Shown: piece by piece, positions 7,485 to 15,367 of the stretch
How positions within the stretch are numbered: position 1 is the stretch's first letter
Layout of the letters: each line of letters begins with the position of its first letter
Assembly (NCBI GenBank): GCA_028696805.1
Contig: JAQVGI010000006.1
Location: 1-43,116, forward strand
Origin: Alphaproteobacteria bacterium
GTDB taxonomy: Bacteria; Pseudomonadota; Alphaproteobacteria; CAAHEQ01; UBA3637
Direction of reading: 5' to 3'
Length of the DNA stretch: 43,116 nt
The notes under the pieces: model-generated
The model's input: the letters and a program-made list of their open reading frames with translations, nothing else
Told to the model about the DNA's origin: nothing
Database searches by the model: none
Made by a program: the position numbers and the translations under genes

Positions 7485-8162
7485 TTATATATTATCATGG
7501 GCGATGATATGCAGCCGGTCCAAAGCCTCAACACCTGTCAACTTGCCGAAAGGCAACCGCAAACCGCGGCCGATGGATTGCTCTACCAAAATCTTGGAAT
7601 TGGCAGCACGCAACGGCACAATCGTATAGAGGTTATTCACATCCCAGCCTTCTTTGAGCATATCAACATGAATAACGATTTCGGTTGGCTCATCAGTGCT
7701 TTCAACAGCCAGCAAGCGCTCAATGACTTCGTCTTTTTCTTCGCCAGATTTTTGCGAGTGAACCACAATCACTTTACCCTTATATTTTCCACCTTCAAAA
7801 TCATCGGCATCAATACGGGTTTTTAACCTCTCCGCATGAGCGATATTATCTGCGACAATCAACATAAAAGGCTTAACCAGTCTTGCTTTTTTATTATCTG
7901 CATAAACCGCCAATTCGGATTTCAGACTTTCATGAATGGTGAGACCATCTTTGATTTTTAATTCTTCTAGCTCGGTATCATCATAAATATTCTTGTCAAA
8001 GTTGGAACGTCCAACAATTGCAGGCTTTTTGACAAAGCCATCATGAATGGCGTGTGCCAAGTTGTATTCATAAATTATGTTTTGAAACATATTTTGCTCT
8101 CCAAACACGTAAACAAGAAATTTTAGAAGAAAAAATAGCTTTAGCGGAAAGATTAGATGCAC
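7485..8162 (-). pseudogene. type III restriction enzyme Res subunit, internal fragment
   Basis: Homology to the Res (helicase/endonuclease) subunit of type III restriction systems runs from about 8095 down to about 7494. It includes the YEYNLAHAIHDGFVKKPA region, the 'VDMLKEGWDVNNLY' motif and the helicase motif VI-like QSIGRGLRLPFGK, then RLHIIAHD. Res proteins are about 900-1000 residues, so only about a fifth remains. The N-terminal ATPase half and the C-terminal nuclease domain are missing: the reading frame ends in an unrelated NI-stop at the left, and the first 24 residues at the right are not Res-like. No Mod (methyltransferase) gene is present. A functional product is very unlikely. 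Confidence 0.85.
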
Positions 8163-8608
8163 GTGAAAAATTAACCGCCAGCGAAACAGAGCTTTCTAAA
8201 CTGATTTATGAGCGCGATGTGGATAATAGCGGTTTTGCACGTATTAGAAGCTTGGGTGATAGTGCCTTGTTTGGCGGTTATAATACTATTGAAATGAAAC
8301 GTAAATTGGGCATACCTGAAAACAAGCCTTTGGCTGATTTTTTACCAACCATTACAATTACAGCTAAAAATTTTGCGACAGAAATTACTAATTTTAATGT
8401 TAAAAAAGATAATTTACACGGTGAAGTACATATTGCCCGTGAACATATGAAAAACAATAAAGAGATTCGTGCTGTTCTTGAAAAAAGCGGAATTAAACCA
8501 GAATTATTGCCGCCTGAAGAAGACATTAAAAAATTGGAACGATGCGTTAAAACTGATGAAAAACAAATATCAAAAGATAATACGGCTTTCAAAAAATCAC
8601 CAAAATAA
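8084..8608 (+). pseudogene. dinD: DinD-like DNA-damage-inducible protein, C-terminal fragment
   Basis: The open frame holds the C-terminal part of a DinD-family protein: YFALQTRKQE, then IALAERLDAREKL, the ERDVDNSGFARIRSLGD stretch, ALFGG, and PLADFLPTITI followed by ATEITNFNVK. Full DinD is about 270-280 residues and this fragment begins about 110 residues in, so the N-terminal KilA-N/BRO-like part is gone. The junction with the Res fragment on the other strand is at about 8084-8095. No ribosome site or promoter is seen. Composition is strongly A+T rich. DinD modulates RecA filaments in E. coli; this remnant probably does nothing. Confidence 0.82.
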
Positions 8609-8775
8609 ACTGAAGAAAATAAAAATATTCAGAGAGTTAAAGAAATTAAAGGTATTTAACGTTATATCAAATACCAGCATACATAGATAGACATCTGGCC
8701 TCAGAAATGTCCATGTCGCCATATTTAACTCTCTATTTTAGAGTGGACTATTTTTAGGGGCAACGGCACTCCATC

Positions 8776-8799
8776 CCCCGAGTTTACACTCGGGGTTTT
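8776..8799 (+). terminator. intrinsic terminator downstream of the dinD fragment
   Basis: CCCCGAG (8776-8782), a six-base loop and CTCGGGG (8789-8795) are followed by TTTT. The rest of 8609-8946 is A+T rich and holds a second small hairpin (ACTCT/AGAGT at about 8731-8746) but no gene I can support. Confidence 0.65.
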
Positions 8800-8865
8800 A
8801 AGTATTGATAGATAAATATTTTTTTCTAAATCTTTGGCGATTTTTCTTTTTTGGCATAAACCAAG

Positions 8866-9246
8866 TTAAGAAAATGAAAAATTTTGGTAACTTTTTAGAC
8901 TATACCTAACCAGTAAAAAATATGCAAGTAAAAAGTATAAAAAAGGGACTTTATCGCCCTCGGACTGCGCCATAATTCCGTATTCTTTTAGTTGCCGAAA
9001 ATTACCCATAACGGCAGAACTGATGGCATCGGTAAAATCCACGATGTTTTTACCAAACGCTGATGCCGTGTTGCCATATGATGTCAGTGCATCTTGGCTG
9101 GGGTCCAATCCCAACGCTTTGAGGCGAATAAACGCTTGCACGATTTCTTCAAGTTGAAAAGGCGTTGTGGTGGCAAAGTTTTCAATCAAGGCAAAAGCTT
9201 TTTGTGCCTCCACCGTATAATGGCGGCACGAAAGGGCTGATGACAA
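8866..9246 (-). pseudogene. phage tail tape measure protein, fragment
   Basis: Homology to lambda-like tail tape measure proteins covers about 9216 down to 8947: a FATTTPFQLEE stretch, then FIRLKALGLDPSQDAL, SYGNTASAFGK and GNFRQLKEYGI, ending at QSEGDKV. These proteins normally exceed 600 residues, so this is about 90 residues of one. After DKV the frame runs into a hydrophobic, A+T-rich tail unlike the family. No other phage structural gene is in the window. This is a relic of a former prophage near the tRNA-Pro gene. Confidence 0.78.
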
Positions 9247-9524
9247 TCAACGATAATCAACAATCAATTGTCCGCGCCATGGCCTATGCCTGGAAGTACA
9301 GGAAGATCTATGAACAAGACGGAGACGTGAAAGGAATCATGGAGTCCGAAAAGATGGGGAAGCGCACGGTCTACAAATACCTCAATCTCGCCTACCTGTC
9401 ACCACGCATCATCAATGAGATCATGGATGGCCAAAAGAGTATCAACCTGCAAGAGCTCTTTACCATCGCCTCAAAGCACCATGATCCTGCAGAGCAGGAA
9501 CAGGCGTTTAGCACTGCGGTTTAA
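9240..9524 (+). pseudogene. serine recombinase, C-terminal fragment
   Basis: The 94-residue open frame from the ATG at 9240 resembles the extreme C-terminus of large serine recombinases common on alphaproteobacterial phages and islands: RAMAYAWKYRKIYEQ, GKRTVYKYLNLAYLSPRII, NEIMDGQ, then NLQELFTIASKH. The catalytic serine domain (normally at the N-terminus of a protein of about 500 residues) is absent, because the upstream sequence is the tape measure fragment on the other strand. Its composition is closer to the host than the other fragments, suggesting a separate or older arrival. Integration activity is lost. Confidence 0.72.
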
Positions 9525-9889
9525 TTGTCCGCTCCAATTCCACAGGCATAAGCATGCAGAAATTTACTCATCCAAACTTACTGTTCCATGCGCGAGCCCG
9601 CGGGAAATTTACTGCGAGCGAAAACATCTTCTTTTTACAGCTACACCCCCTGTCTTTGGGCAGGGTCGAATCGGTTTATTAAGCCTGGAATGCTCTTGAA
9701 ATTGCGGCTTATCGCCCACGGAGTGACTCTGCGGAAATCGCCATTGTATGTAACCCACGCAGAAATCCGTAGTTCAGCAGAATCTGCTCCCTTACATAGT
9801 CACTATCCCCGGCGACTATGCCTCATAAGAGGCTGTTATCAGGGATAGTAAAAACCAAAATAATCGTTATGATACAATTACTTAGGTGT
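9525..9889. other. intergenic remnant between recombinase fragment and tRNA-Pro
   Basis: This 365-base stretch has open frames of up to about 90 codons in two frames, but none has a ribosome site, a recognisable motif or a consistent codon pattern. Composition is near 50% G+C. It is probably the decayed right flank of the integrated element. I see no attachment-site repeat in it beyond the adjacent tRNA itself. Confidence 0.5.
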
Positions 9890-9966
9890 TGGTCGGAACG
9901 GCGGGATTTGAACCCGCGACCCCTTGCCCCCCAGACAAGTGCTCTACCAGGCTGAGCCACGTTCCG
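9890..9966 (-). tRNA. tRNA-Pro (anticodon GGG), CCA encoded
   Basis: A 77-base cloverleaf folds on the minus strand. The acceptor CGGAACG pairs with CGTTCCG, followed by A73 and encoded CCA (9890-9892). The anticodon stem CTTGT/GCAAG encloses loop CTGGGGG, giving GGG, which reads CCC/CCU. The T arm is GCGGGTTCAAATCCCGC. Its 3' end borders the degraded island. Confidence 0.96.
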
Positions 9967-9982
9967 ACACAGAAGCACCGCG

Positions 9983-10011
9983 TTTATACACCTTTTTTGC
10001 GCAAAAATCAA
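9983..10011 (-). promoter_or_regulatory. promoter of tRNA-Pro
   Basis: On the minus strand TTGATT (10006-10011), a 17-base spacer and TATAAA (9983-9988) end 16 bases before the tRNA 5' end. It is divergent from the deacetylase promoter at 10026. Confidence 0.75.
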
Positions 10012-10025
10012 TCACAATTTGCAAC

Positions 10026-10054
10026 TTGACTTCCGCGGGCCGGCGGTTTATACT
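10026..10054 (+). promoter_or_regulatory. promoter of the YdjC-family gene (likely leaderless)
   Basis: TTGACT (10026-10031), a 17-base spacer and TATACT (10049-10054) stand only seven bases before the ATG at 10062, so transcription would begin at or next to the start codon. Confidence 0.8.
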
Positions 10055-10061
10055 TATCGGC

Positions 10062-10883
10062 ATGAAAAAAATCATCAACGCGGACGATTTCGGCATGTCG
10101 CACGGCATCAACACCGCCGTCGTCCAGGGATACCGCGAGGGCGTCCTGAACTCGGCCAGCTTGAACGTCAATCAGAACCACAGCGCGGACGCCGCCGAGA
10201 TTGCCGGAATGCTGCCGGATCTGGCCGTCGGCCTGCAAATAGACCTGACCCACGGCGCCTGCGTTTCGGATCCGCGCGCAATCCCGCTGCTGGCGGGCGC
10301 CAACGGGCGGTTCAGGGGCGGATTCATCGGCCTGCTGCTGACCTCGCTGATTTCTCCCGCCGCTTTCGTCCAGCAGGTCCAGACGGAAATCACCGCCCAG
10401 ATACGCCGCGCCCAGCAATGGAACCTGACCCTGACGCATATCGACAGCCGCCGGCACGTCCACATGATACCGGCCGTTTTCCGCGTCGTCCAAAAGCTGG
10501 CGCAGCAGCACGGCATCCGCCGCATCCGCGTCGTGAACGAGGCCTTGCTGAACACCGCGTGGCAGAGCAAGGGCGTGTCTTTCCTTTGGAACGGCGGGCT
10601 CGTCAAATGGGCGGTCCTGCGGGCGTGCGCTTATGTCAACAACCACCCGACGGACACCTATTTCTACAGCGTCCTCTACGATGGCCGGCTGTTCCCGGAG
10701 CGCATCCGCAACGTGCGCGTGCCGGCGCATTACAAGGCGGTCGAGTTCGCGATGCACCCGAATATCGTCGGCATCGACCTGGACAGGATGAACGATCTGG
10801 CGGATATGGATATCATTGCGCCCCGACGGGAAAAAGAAATGGAAGCGATCCTGAACCGCCGGCTGTGGCGCGCGGACGATTGA
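10062..10883 (+). CDS. YdjC/ChbG-family carbohydrate deacetylase
   Basis: The 273-residue protein belongs to the YdjC fold of metal-dependent deacetylases, which act on N-acetylated sugars such as chito-oligosaccharides; the HpnK branch is linked to hopanoid loci. Likely metal ligands are visible: D9 in NADDFGMS, H64 in DLTHG, and the H-x5-H-x-H-x2-P type motif HIDSRRHVHMIP (H126, H132, H134). The start MKKIINADDF is chosen because family members begin at this point and because the promoter lies at 10026-10054; longer in-frame starts run back into the tRNA. There is no ribosome site, in keeping with a leaderless transcript. Its true substrate cannot be told from sequence. The gene stands alone, convergent with the RNHCP gene. 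Confidence 0.87.
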   Translation: MKKIINADDFGMSHGINTAVVQGYREGVLNSASLNVNQNHSADAAEIAGMLPDLAVGLQIDLTHGACVSDPRAIPLLAGANGRFRGGFIGLLLTSLISPAAFVQQVQTEITAQIRRAQQWNLTLTHIDSRRHVHMIPAVFRVVQKLAQQHGIRRIRVVNEALLNTAWQSKGVSFLWNGGLVKWAVLRACAYVNNHPTDTYFYSVLYDGRLFPERIRNVRVPAHYKAVEFAMHPNIVGIDLDRMNDLADMDIIAPRREKEMEAILNRRLWRADD

Positions 10884-10885
10884 CC

Positions 10886-11224
10886 TCATCCCTTTTTCGT
10901 CAGCCGCGCGCGGTAGGCGTCCATCGTTCCGTTCGACAGCGCCATCACCGCTTCGAAAACATCGTCGGGCGCCACTTTGTTGGGGCGCGCGTGCCCGCAC
11001 CGGACGCACCGCTGCACGATGTAGTCCGCGCCGTTTTTGCGCACCAGCGATTCCGCCGGCATGATTCCCCCGCACGGCGACGCCCTGTCCCCGGGATTGA
11101 TGTCGACATGCTTGCTGGACAGGCATTGCGGGCAGTGGTTCGTATAGCCGTTGCCGGCCACGCGCGCGCCGCAGACGGCGCAGATGAAATCCTCTTTTTG
11201 GCGTGTGAAGCGCGGCGTTTTCAT
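10886..11224 (-). CDS. RNHCP-domain zinc-ribbon protein
   Basis: This 112-residue protein matches the RNHCP family of small metal-binding proteins of unknown function. Cysteines fall in pairs suited to zinc binding: C15/C18 (CAVC), C31/C34 (CPQC), C51 and C73/C76 (CVRC). The family signature reads TNHCPQCL, then HVDINPGDR, then CGG; the first residue is Thr here instead of the usual Arg. It starts seven bases after the hflX stop with a GAGGG ribosome site, so it is probably the last gene of the glycogen-hflX operon. Its link to HflX could suggest a ribosome-related role, but this is only positional. Confidence 0.85.
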   Translation of the reverse strand: MKTPRFTRQKEDFICAVCGARVAGNGYTNHCPQCLSSKHVDINPGDRASPCGGIMPAESLVRKNGADYIVQRCVRCGHARPNKVAPDDVFEAVMALSNGTMDAYRARLTKKG

Positions 11225-11231
11225 TTTTCCC

Positions 11232-12497
11232 TCAACAGACGAACGGCTCGAAAGCCTTCAATTTTTCGGGCGGCGCCTTGACGTCCAGCCGGATGGACCG
11301 CTGCGCGTCGCGGCGGCTCAGGACGACGCAGTCCCGGTAGACGCGCGCCAGAATGTCCCCGCGCTCAACCGGAATGCGCAGACGGGCGGACAGATGGCCC
11401 TGCGTCAGATACTGCTCGACGCAGCGCAGCAGGTCGTCGACGCCCTCGCCCGTTTTGGCGGAAACCGGCCATTCCAGGCAGGAGCGCGTCTTTTGCGTCC
11501 GCAGCCGCGCCCGCTCGTCGGCATCCAGCAAATCGATTTTGTTCAGCGCCTCGATGAGGCCGGCATGCACGGCCTGCTCCAATCCCAAATCGGCCAGAAC
11601 CTTCTCCACATCCGCTTTCTGGGCCGCCGCATCCGGGTGGGACGCGTCCCGCACATGAACGATGACATCCGCCGCCGACACCTCCTCCAATGTCGCGCGG
11701 AAAGCCATCACCAGCTCGGTCGGCAAGTCCGAAATGAACCCGACGGTGTCCGACAGGATGACAATCGTCCCGCCGGGCAGCTTCAGCCGCCGCATCGTCG
11801 GATCCAATGTCGCGAACAGCATGTCCCGCGCCAAAACGTCCGCCCGCGTCAGGCGGTTGAAAAGCGTCGATTTGCCCGCGTTCGTATAGCCGACCAGCGC
11901 CACGACCGGATACGGCACGCGCTGCCGCGCACGGCGATGCAATGCGCGCGTTTTCTGGACTTCGGCCAGCTCTCTCTTAATCCGGACGATGTCGTCGTCG
12001 ATGCGGCGCCTGTCCAGTTCGATCTGGGTTTCGCCGGGGCCGCCCATGAATCCGGCGCCGCCGCGCTGCCGCTCCAAGTGCGTCCACGACCGCACCAGCC
12101 GCGACCGCGCGTATGTCAGGTGGGCCAGCTTGACCTGCAAGATGCCCTCCCGCGTCCGGGCGCGCGCGCCGAAGATTTCCAGAATCAGCGCGGTCTTGTC
12201 AATAACCTTGATATGCCACGCGCGTTCCAGGTTGCGCTGCTGCAGCGGCGAAAGCGCGCAGGCCAGAACGGCGACCGCGACGCCCTTTTCGGCAATCAGC
12301 GCGCCGAGCCGTTCGACAGCGCCCGCGCCGAGATAGGTCGCCGGGCGGATTTCCCGGACGGGCGGCGCCTCGCTGTGGACGACGGCCAGGCCGACTGCCT
12401 GCGCCAGCAGAACCATCTCGTCCAGCGCGGCGGCGGGAGATCGCCCGCTCTTCGCCTCTTTCATCCAAGGCAGCAGAACCAGTGCGTTTTGAATCAA
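11232..12497 (-). CDS. hflX: GTPase HflX (ribosome-splitting factor)
   Basis: HflX binds the 50S subunit and splits stalled or heat-damaged 70S ribosomes. The 421-residue protein has the HflX N-terminal domain with a conserved LGAGAVE region (57-63), the linker with FMGGPGETQIELDRRR (150-165), and the Era-like GTPase domain: G1 GYTNAGKST (203-211), G3 DTVGF and G4 NKID. The start is a TTG at 12495-12497, immediately after the stop of the upstream phosphatase gene; family members begin with this ALVLLPWMK-like strand, so the TTG is favoured over the ATG 11 codons in. The short spacing points to translational coupling. Confidence 0.95.
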   Translation of the reverse strand: MIQNALVLLPWMKEAKSGRSPAAALDEMVLLAQAVGLAVVHSEAPPVREIRPATYLGAGAVERLGALIAEKGVAVAVLACALSPLQQRNLERAWHIKVIDKTALILEIFGARARTREGILQVKLAHLTYARSRLVRSWTHLERQRGGAGFMGGPGETQIELDRRRIDDDIVRIKRELAEVQKTRALHRRARQRVPYPVVALVGYTNAGKSTLFNRLTRADVLARDMLFATLDPTMRRLKLPGGTIVILSDTVGFISDLPTELVMAFRATLEEVSAADVIVHVRDASHPDAAAQKADVEKVLADLGLEQAVHAGLIEALNKIDLLDADERARLRTQKTRSCLEWPVSAKTGEGVDDLLRCVEQYLTQGHLSARLRIPVERGDILARVYRDCVVLSRRDAQRSIRLDVKAPPEKLKAFEPFVC

Positions 12498-13361
12498 TCA
12501 GCGGCCCTTGTCGAACAAAATCTGGCGCATCTTGGCATGAATCTCCGTATTGTCCAGCGGGCCGATGAACCGGGCGGCCTGGGCGCCGGCGGCGAACAGC
12601 GGCACCTCGACGCCGGTGTGCTGCGCCGTCGTGAAGCGGCAATCCTCGTCGATCCCGCCCGTTTCATGGTCGGCCAGCACGATCAGCGTCGTGTCCGGCG
12701 TCTGGCGCGCGAATTTGTATGCCTGGCGCACGGCGCGGTCGAAATCCTTCATCGCCGCCTGCATCTCGGGCATTTTCTGGGCATGGCTTTTCTTGTCGAT
12801 GTCCGATCCCTCGATCATCGCGAAAAACGGCGGCTTCAACTCGGACAGGATTTTAGGCATCTCGGGGGCCAGATCTTTCAGAGATCCCCGGATCGTCATC
12901 GTTTTTTGCGCGGCGTCCAGATGCGATTGTATCCCCGCATCGTCTTTCCTGTCCTCCACATGCGCGTAGAAGCCGGCCGGCGTCGCGCCCTTCGCCTTGT
13001 CCGTCGTATACAGGCCGACCTGCCCGCCGGATTCGGCCATGTCTTCGGCGATCGTCGAACACGGCGTCTTGTCGGGCAGCATGCCCAGATAGCCGTTGCG
13101 CGTCTTGACGCCGCAGGCGTAGGCCGTCGCCGCCGCCGCGGAATCCGTCACATTGCCCAGCGCGTTGTTCGTGCTGACAAAGCCCGACAGCGGCAGCCCG
13201 CGGTACAGGAACGAATCGTCGTCCTGCGAACAGAGGATATGCTGCAGCCCCATGCCGTCCCCGATCATCAGGATGACATTGCCCGCCCGCGCGGCGGCCG
13301 CCCATAAGAACGCACACATGAAAACACACGATATTACTGCACGAAAACCATAACGCACCAT
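12498..13361 (-). CDS. alkaline phosphatase family protein, exported, short form
   Basis: The 287-residue protein has a signal peptide (residues 1-26, ending AAAARA) and the PhoA-type active site. D35 in MIGDGMG binds metal, S74 in VTDSAAAATA is the nucleophile, and ADHETGG plus the QHTG region supply further metal ligands. E. coli PhoA is about 470 residues; this protein is much shorter, apparently lacking the peripheral crown insertions, so it may act on other phosphate esters or have low activity. The ATG at 13361 is preceded by GGAGG and starts inside the end of glgX (28-base overlap). Upstream in-frame starts lack a ribosome site and would delay the signal peptide. It lies in the glycogen operon. 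Confidence 0.85.
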   Translation of the reverse strand: MVRYGFRAVISCVFMCAFLWAAAARAGNVILMIGDGMGLQHILCSQDDDSFLYRGLPLSGFVSTNNALGNVTDSAAAATAYACGVKTRNGYLGMLPDKTPCSTIAEDMAESGGQVGLYTTDKAKGATPAGFYAHVEDRKDDAGIQSHLDAAQKTMTIRGSLKDLAPEMPKILSELKPPFFAMIEGSDIDKKSHAQKMPEMQAAMKDFDRAVRQAYKFARQTPDTTLIVLADHETGGIDEDCRFTTAQHTGVEVPLFAAGAQAARFIGPLDNTEIHAKMRQILFDKGR

Positions 13362-15367
13362 GCCGGCACCTCCGTTTCTGTCAGACATTCCCCCGATTGC
13401 AGCGCGCCCGTCGTTTCCAGGATCAGCCGCCACGGCTGGGCGTTGGGAAGCGCCCACTTAATCGGTTCGCTAAAAGCATTAAATATGAAAAATAAGTTAT
13501 TGTTTTTACACTTCAAAAGACAGGATATGGCGCGCACATACTCCGCCCAGTCCGAGGATTCCATTTTCATGCCGTCCGGCCGGTACCACGCACAGATGTC
13601 CGCGTCGAAAAAGTCCGGGGAATCCATCACGGAATATGTCCGGCGGATGGTCATCAGCCGGCGCACCAGATCCAGCATCCGCCGCCCGGCGGGCGTGGTT
13701 TTTTTCCACTCGAACCACGACAGGGCGTTGTCCTGGACATACCTGTTGTTGTTGCCCGCGCCGGAATGCAGCACCTCGTCGCCGGATTCGATCATCGGCG
13801 TGCCGAACGACAGCAGCAAAGACGCCATCATGCCCCGCGCGCGCAACTCGCGGCCCCGCAGGACGGCGGCATTCTTGGTCGGCCCCTCGACGCCGCCGTT
13901 CCACGACAGGTTGTAATCGCTGCCGTCCTTGTTGTGCTCGCGGTTCAGATCGTTGTGCTTCCGGTTGTAAGACACCAGATCCCACAGCGTGAAGCCGTCG
14001 TGCGCGGTGATGAAATTGACGCTTTCCCAAGGCTTCCGGCCGCTGGTCTGGTAGACGTCCGCCGATCCCGTCAGCCGGTAGGCGAAATCGCCGGCGACGC
14101 CGTGGTCGCCTTTCCACAGGCGGCGCACGGTGTTCCGGAACTTGTCGTTCCACTCCGCCCACCCGGGCCGGAAAGACCCCAGCTGGTATCCCTCCTCCCC
14201 CAGATCCCACGGCTCGGCGATCAGCTTCAAATGCTTCAGGCTCGGATCCTGGTGGATGGCCGCCAGCAATCCGGCGTTCTGGGCATACTTCGTGTTCTCG
14301 TCGCGCCCCAGCGTCGTGGCCAGGTCGAACCGGAACCCGTCGACCTGGATGTTTTCCGCCCAATACCGCAGCGCGTCCGTCGCCAGCTGGATCACGCGCG
14401 GATGCGCGAAGTTCAGCGCTCCGCCGCAGCCGGTCGTGTCCTCGTAATACCGCGCGTTATCCTTGTCCAGCCGGTAGTAGGACGCGTTGTCGATGCCCCG
14501 GTAGCAAATCGTTTCGCCCAGCTGGTTCCCCTCGCCCGTGTGGTTGTAGACGACGTCCAGAATGACCTCGATGCCGGCCTCGTGAAAGACGCGCACCATC
14601 TCCTTGATCTCGTTGACGCTCGCCGGATTCGCCAGATACGGCGCGTGCGGCGCCATGAACGTCACGGGGTCGTATCCCCAGTAATTCGTCAGTTTCCTTT
14701 CCTGCAGGACGCCGTTCGTCATGAACGCCGCGACGGGCAGCAGCTCCACCGACGAGATTTGCAGGCTTTTCAAATACGCGACGACTTTGGGCGCGGCCAT
14801 GCCGGCGAACGTGCCGCGCAGCGCTTTGTCCACATCGGGATTGCGCGCGGTGAATCCTTTCAGGTGCGCCTCGTAAATGACCTGGCTGTCCCACGACAGG
14901 CGCGGCTTGGCGATCTTTTTCCAATCGAACCCGTTGGTGTCGACGACGACGCATTTCGGCACGAACGGCGCGGAATCCGCCGCGTTGAACGACAGGTCGG
15001 CTTTCTTCGTCCCCGCTTTGTATCCCAGCATCGACGGATGCGCCGTCAGCGCGCCGGTCAGCAGCTTCGCATACGGATCCAGCAGCAGCTTATGCGGATT
15101 GAAGCGGTGCCCCTTCTCCGGCGCATACGGGCCGTGGACCCGATAGCCGTACAGCTGCCCCGGCTTCAGCCCGGGAATGTAGCCGTGAAAAATTTCGTCG
15201 GTGCAGGCGGGCAGATCCACGCGGACTTCATTCCGGCCGTTCTTGTCGAACAGGCAGACCTGGACGCGCGCCGCACGCGCGGAAAACAGCGAAAAATTAA
15301 CGCCCTTTCCGTCGTAGAATGTGCCGCGCGGATACGAAACGCCGGGCAAAATCCGTGGCTGTGTCAT
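13334..15367 (-). CDS. glgX: glycogen debranching enzyme GlgX
   Basis: GlgX hydrolyses alpha-1,6 branches of glycogen limit dextrins in the cytoplasm. The 677-residue protein begins with a CBM48-type domain (about 10-110) and continues with a GH13 barrel. Recognisable residues are the DVVYNHTGEG motif (271-280), the nucleophile D348 in GFRFDLA, the acid/base E385 in LIAEPWD, and the ITAHDGFT motif that carries the third acid. The length suits the family (about 660-710). The ATG overlaps the stop of the upstream HDIG gene (ATGA). Its last 28 bases overlap the start of the phosphatase gene. A short A+T-rich patch near 13470-13510 codes for the start of the C-terminal beta domain and does not break the frame. 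Confidence 0.95.
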   Translation of the reverse strand: MTQPRILPGVSYPRGTFYDGKGVNFSLFSARAARVQVCLFDKNGRNEVRVDLPACTDEIFHGYIPGLKPGQLYGYRVHGPYAPEKGHRFNPHKLLLDPYAKLLTGALTAHPSMLGYKAGTKKADLSFNAADSAPFVPKCVVVDTNGFDWKKIAKPRLSWDSQVIYEAHLKGFTARNPDVDKALRGTFAGMAAPKVVAYLKSLQISSVELLPVAAFMTNGVLQERKLTNYWGYDPVTFMAPHAPYLANPASVNEIKEMVRVFHEAGIEVILDVVYNHTGEGNQLGETICYRGIDNASYYRLDKDNARYYEDTTGCGGALNFAHPRVIQLATDALRYWAENIQVDGFRFDLATTLGRDENTKYAQNAGLLAAIHQDPSLKHLKLIAEPWDLGEEGYQLGSFRPGWAEWNDKFRNTVRRLWKGDHGVAGDFAYRLTGSADVYQTSGRKPWESVNFITAHDGFTLWDLVSYNRKHNDLNREHNKDGSDYNLSWNGGVEGPTKNAAVLRGRELRARGMMASLLLSFGTPMIESGDEVLHSGAGNNNRYVQDNALSWFEWKKTTPAGRRMLDLVRRLMTIRRTYSVMDSPDFFDADICAWYRPDGMKMESSDWAEYVRAISCLLKCKNNNLFFIFNAFSEPIKWALPNAQPWRLILETTGALQSGECLTETEVPAWCVMVFVQ

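Larger units (their letters stand above)
7346..9889. mobile_element. degraded mobile-element island abutting tRNA-Pro
   Basis: This 2.5-kb stretch is far richer in A+T than its surroundings, especially 7600-9000. It contains only truncated pieces: the helicase part of a type III restriction subunit, the C-terminal part of DinD, a piece of a phage tail tape measure protein and the C-terminus of a serine recombinase. Its right end is the 3' end of tRNA-Pro(GGG), a class of site often used by integrating elements. I looked for a copy of the tRNA 3' end near 7330-7500 as the other attachment site and saw none. The unrelated origins of the fragments suggest several insertions followed by deletion rather than one element. 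Confidence 0.7.

Noticed and set aside
9588-9848. 86-residue open frame between the recombinase fragment and tRNA-Pro
   Set aside because: It has no ribosome site, no recognisable domain and an overlapping competing frame; it is treated as remnant sequence.
7103-9878. Nine-base repeat TGATACAAT at 7103-7111 and 9870-9878 as attachment-site repeats
   Set aside because: It is too short, unrelated to the tRNA 3' end, and one copy is a promoter -10 region; chance is likely.
7346-9889. Intact type III restriction-modification or prophage
   Set aside because: Only fragments are present: no Mod gene, no Res ATPase or nuclease domain, no other phage structural gene.
9924-10061. Upstream extension of the deacetylase gene
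   Set aside because: It would run through the tRNA-Pro gene and begin before the promoter.
13440-13510. A+T-rich patch in glgX as a sign of insertion
   Set aside because: It keeps the frame and encodes an ordinary GlgX C-terminal segment; a similar short patch in the HDIG gene (15487-15530) also keeps the frame.
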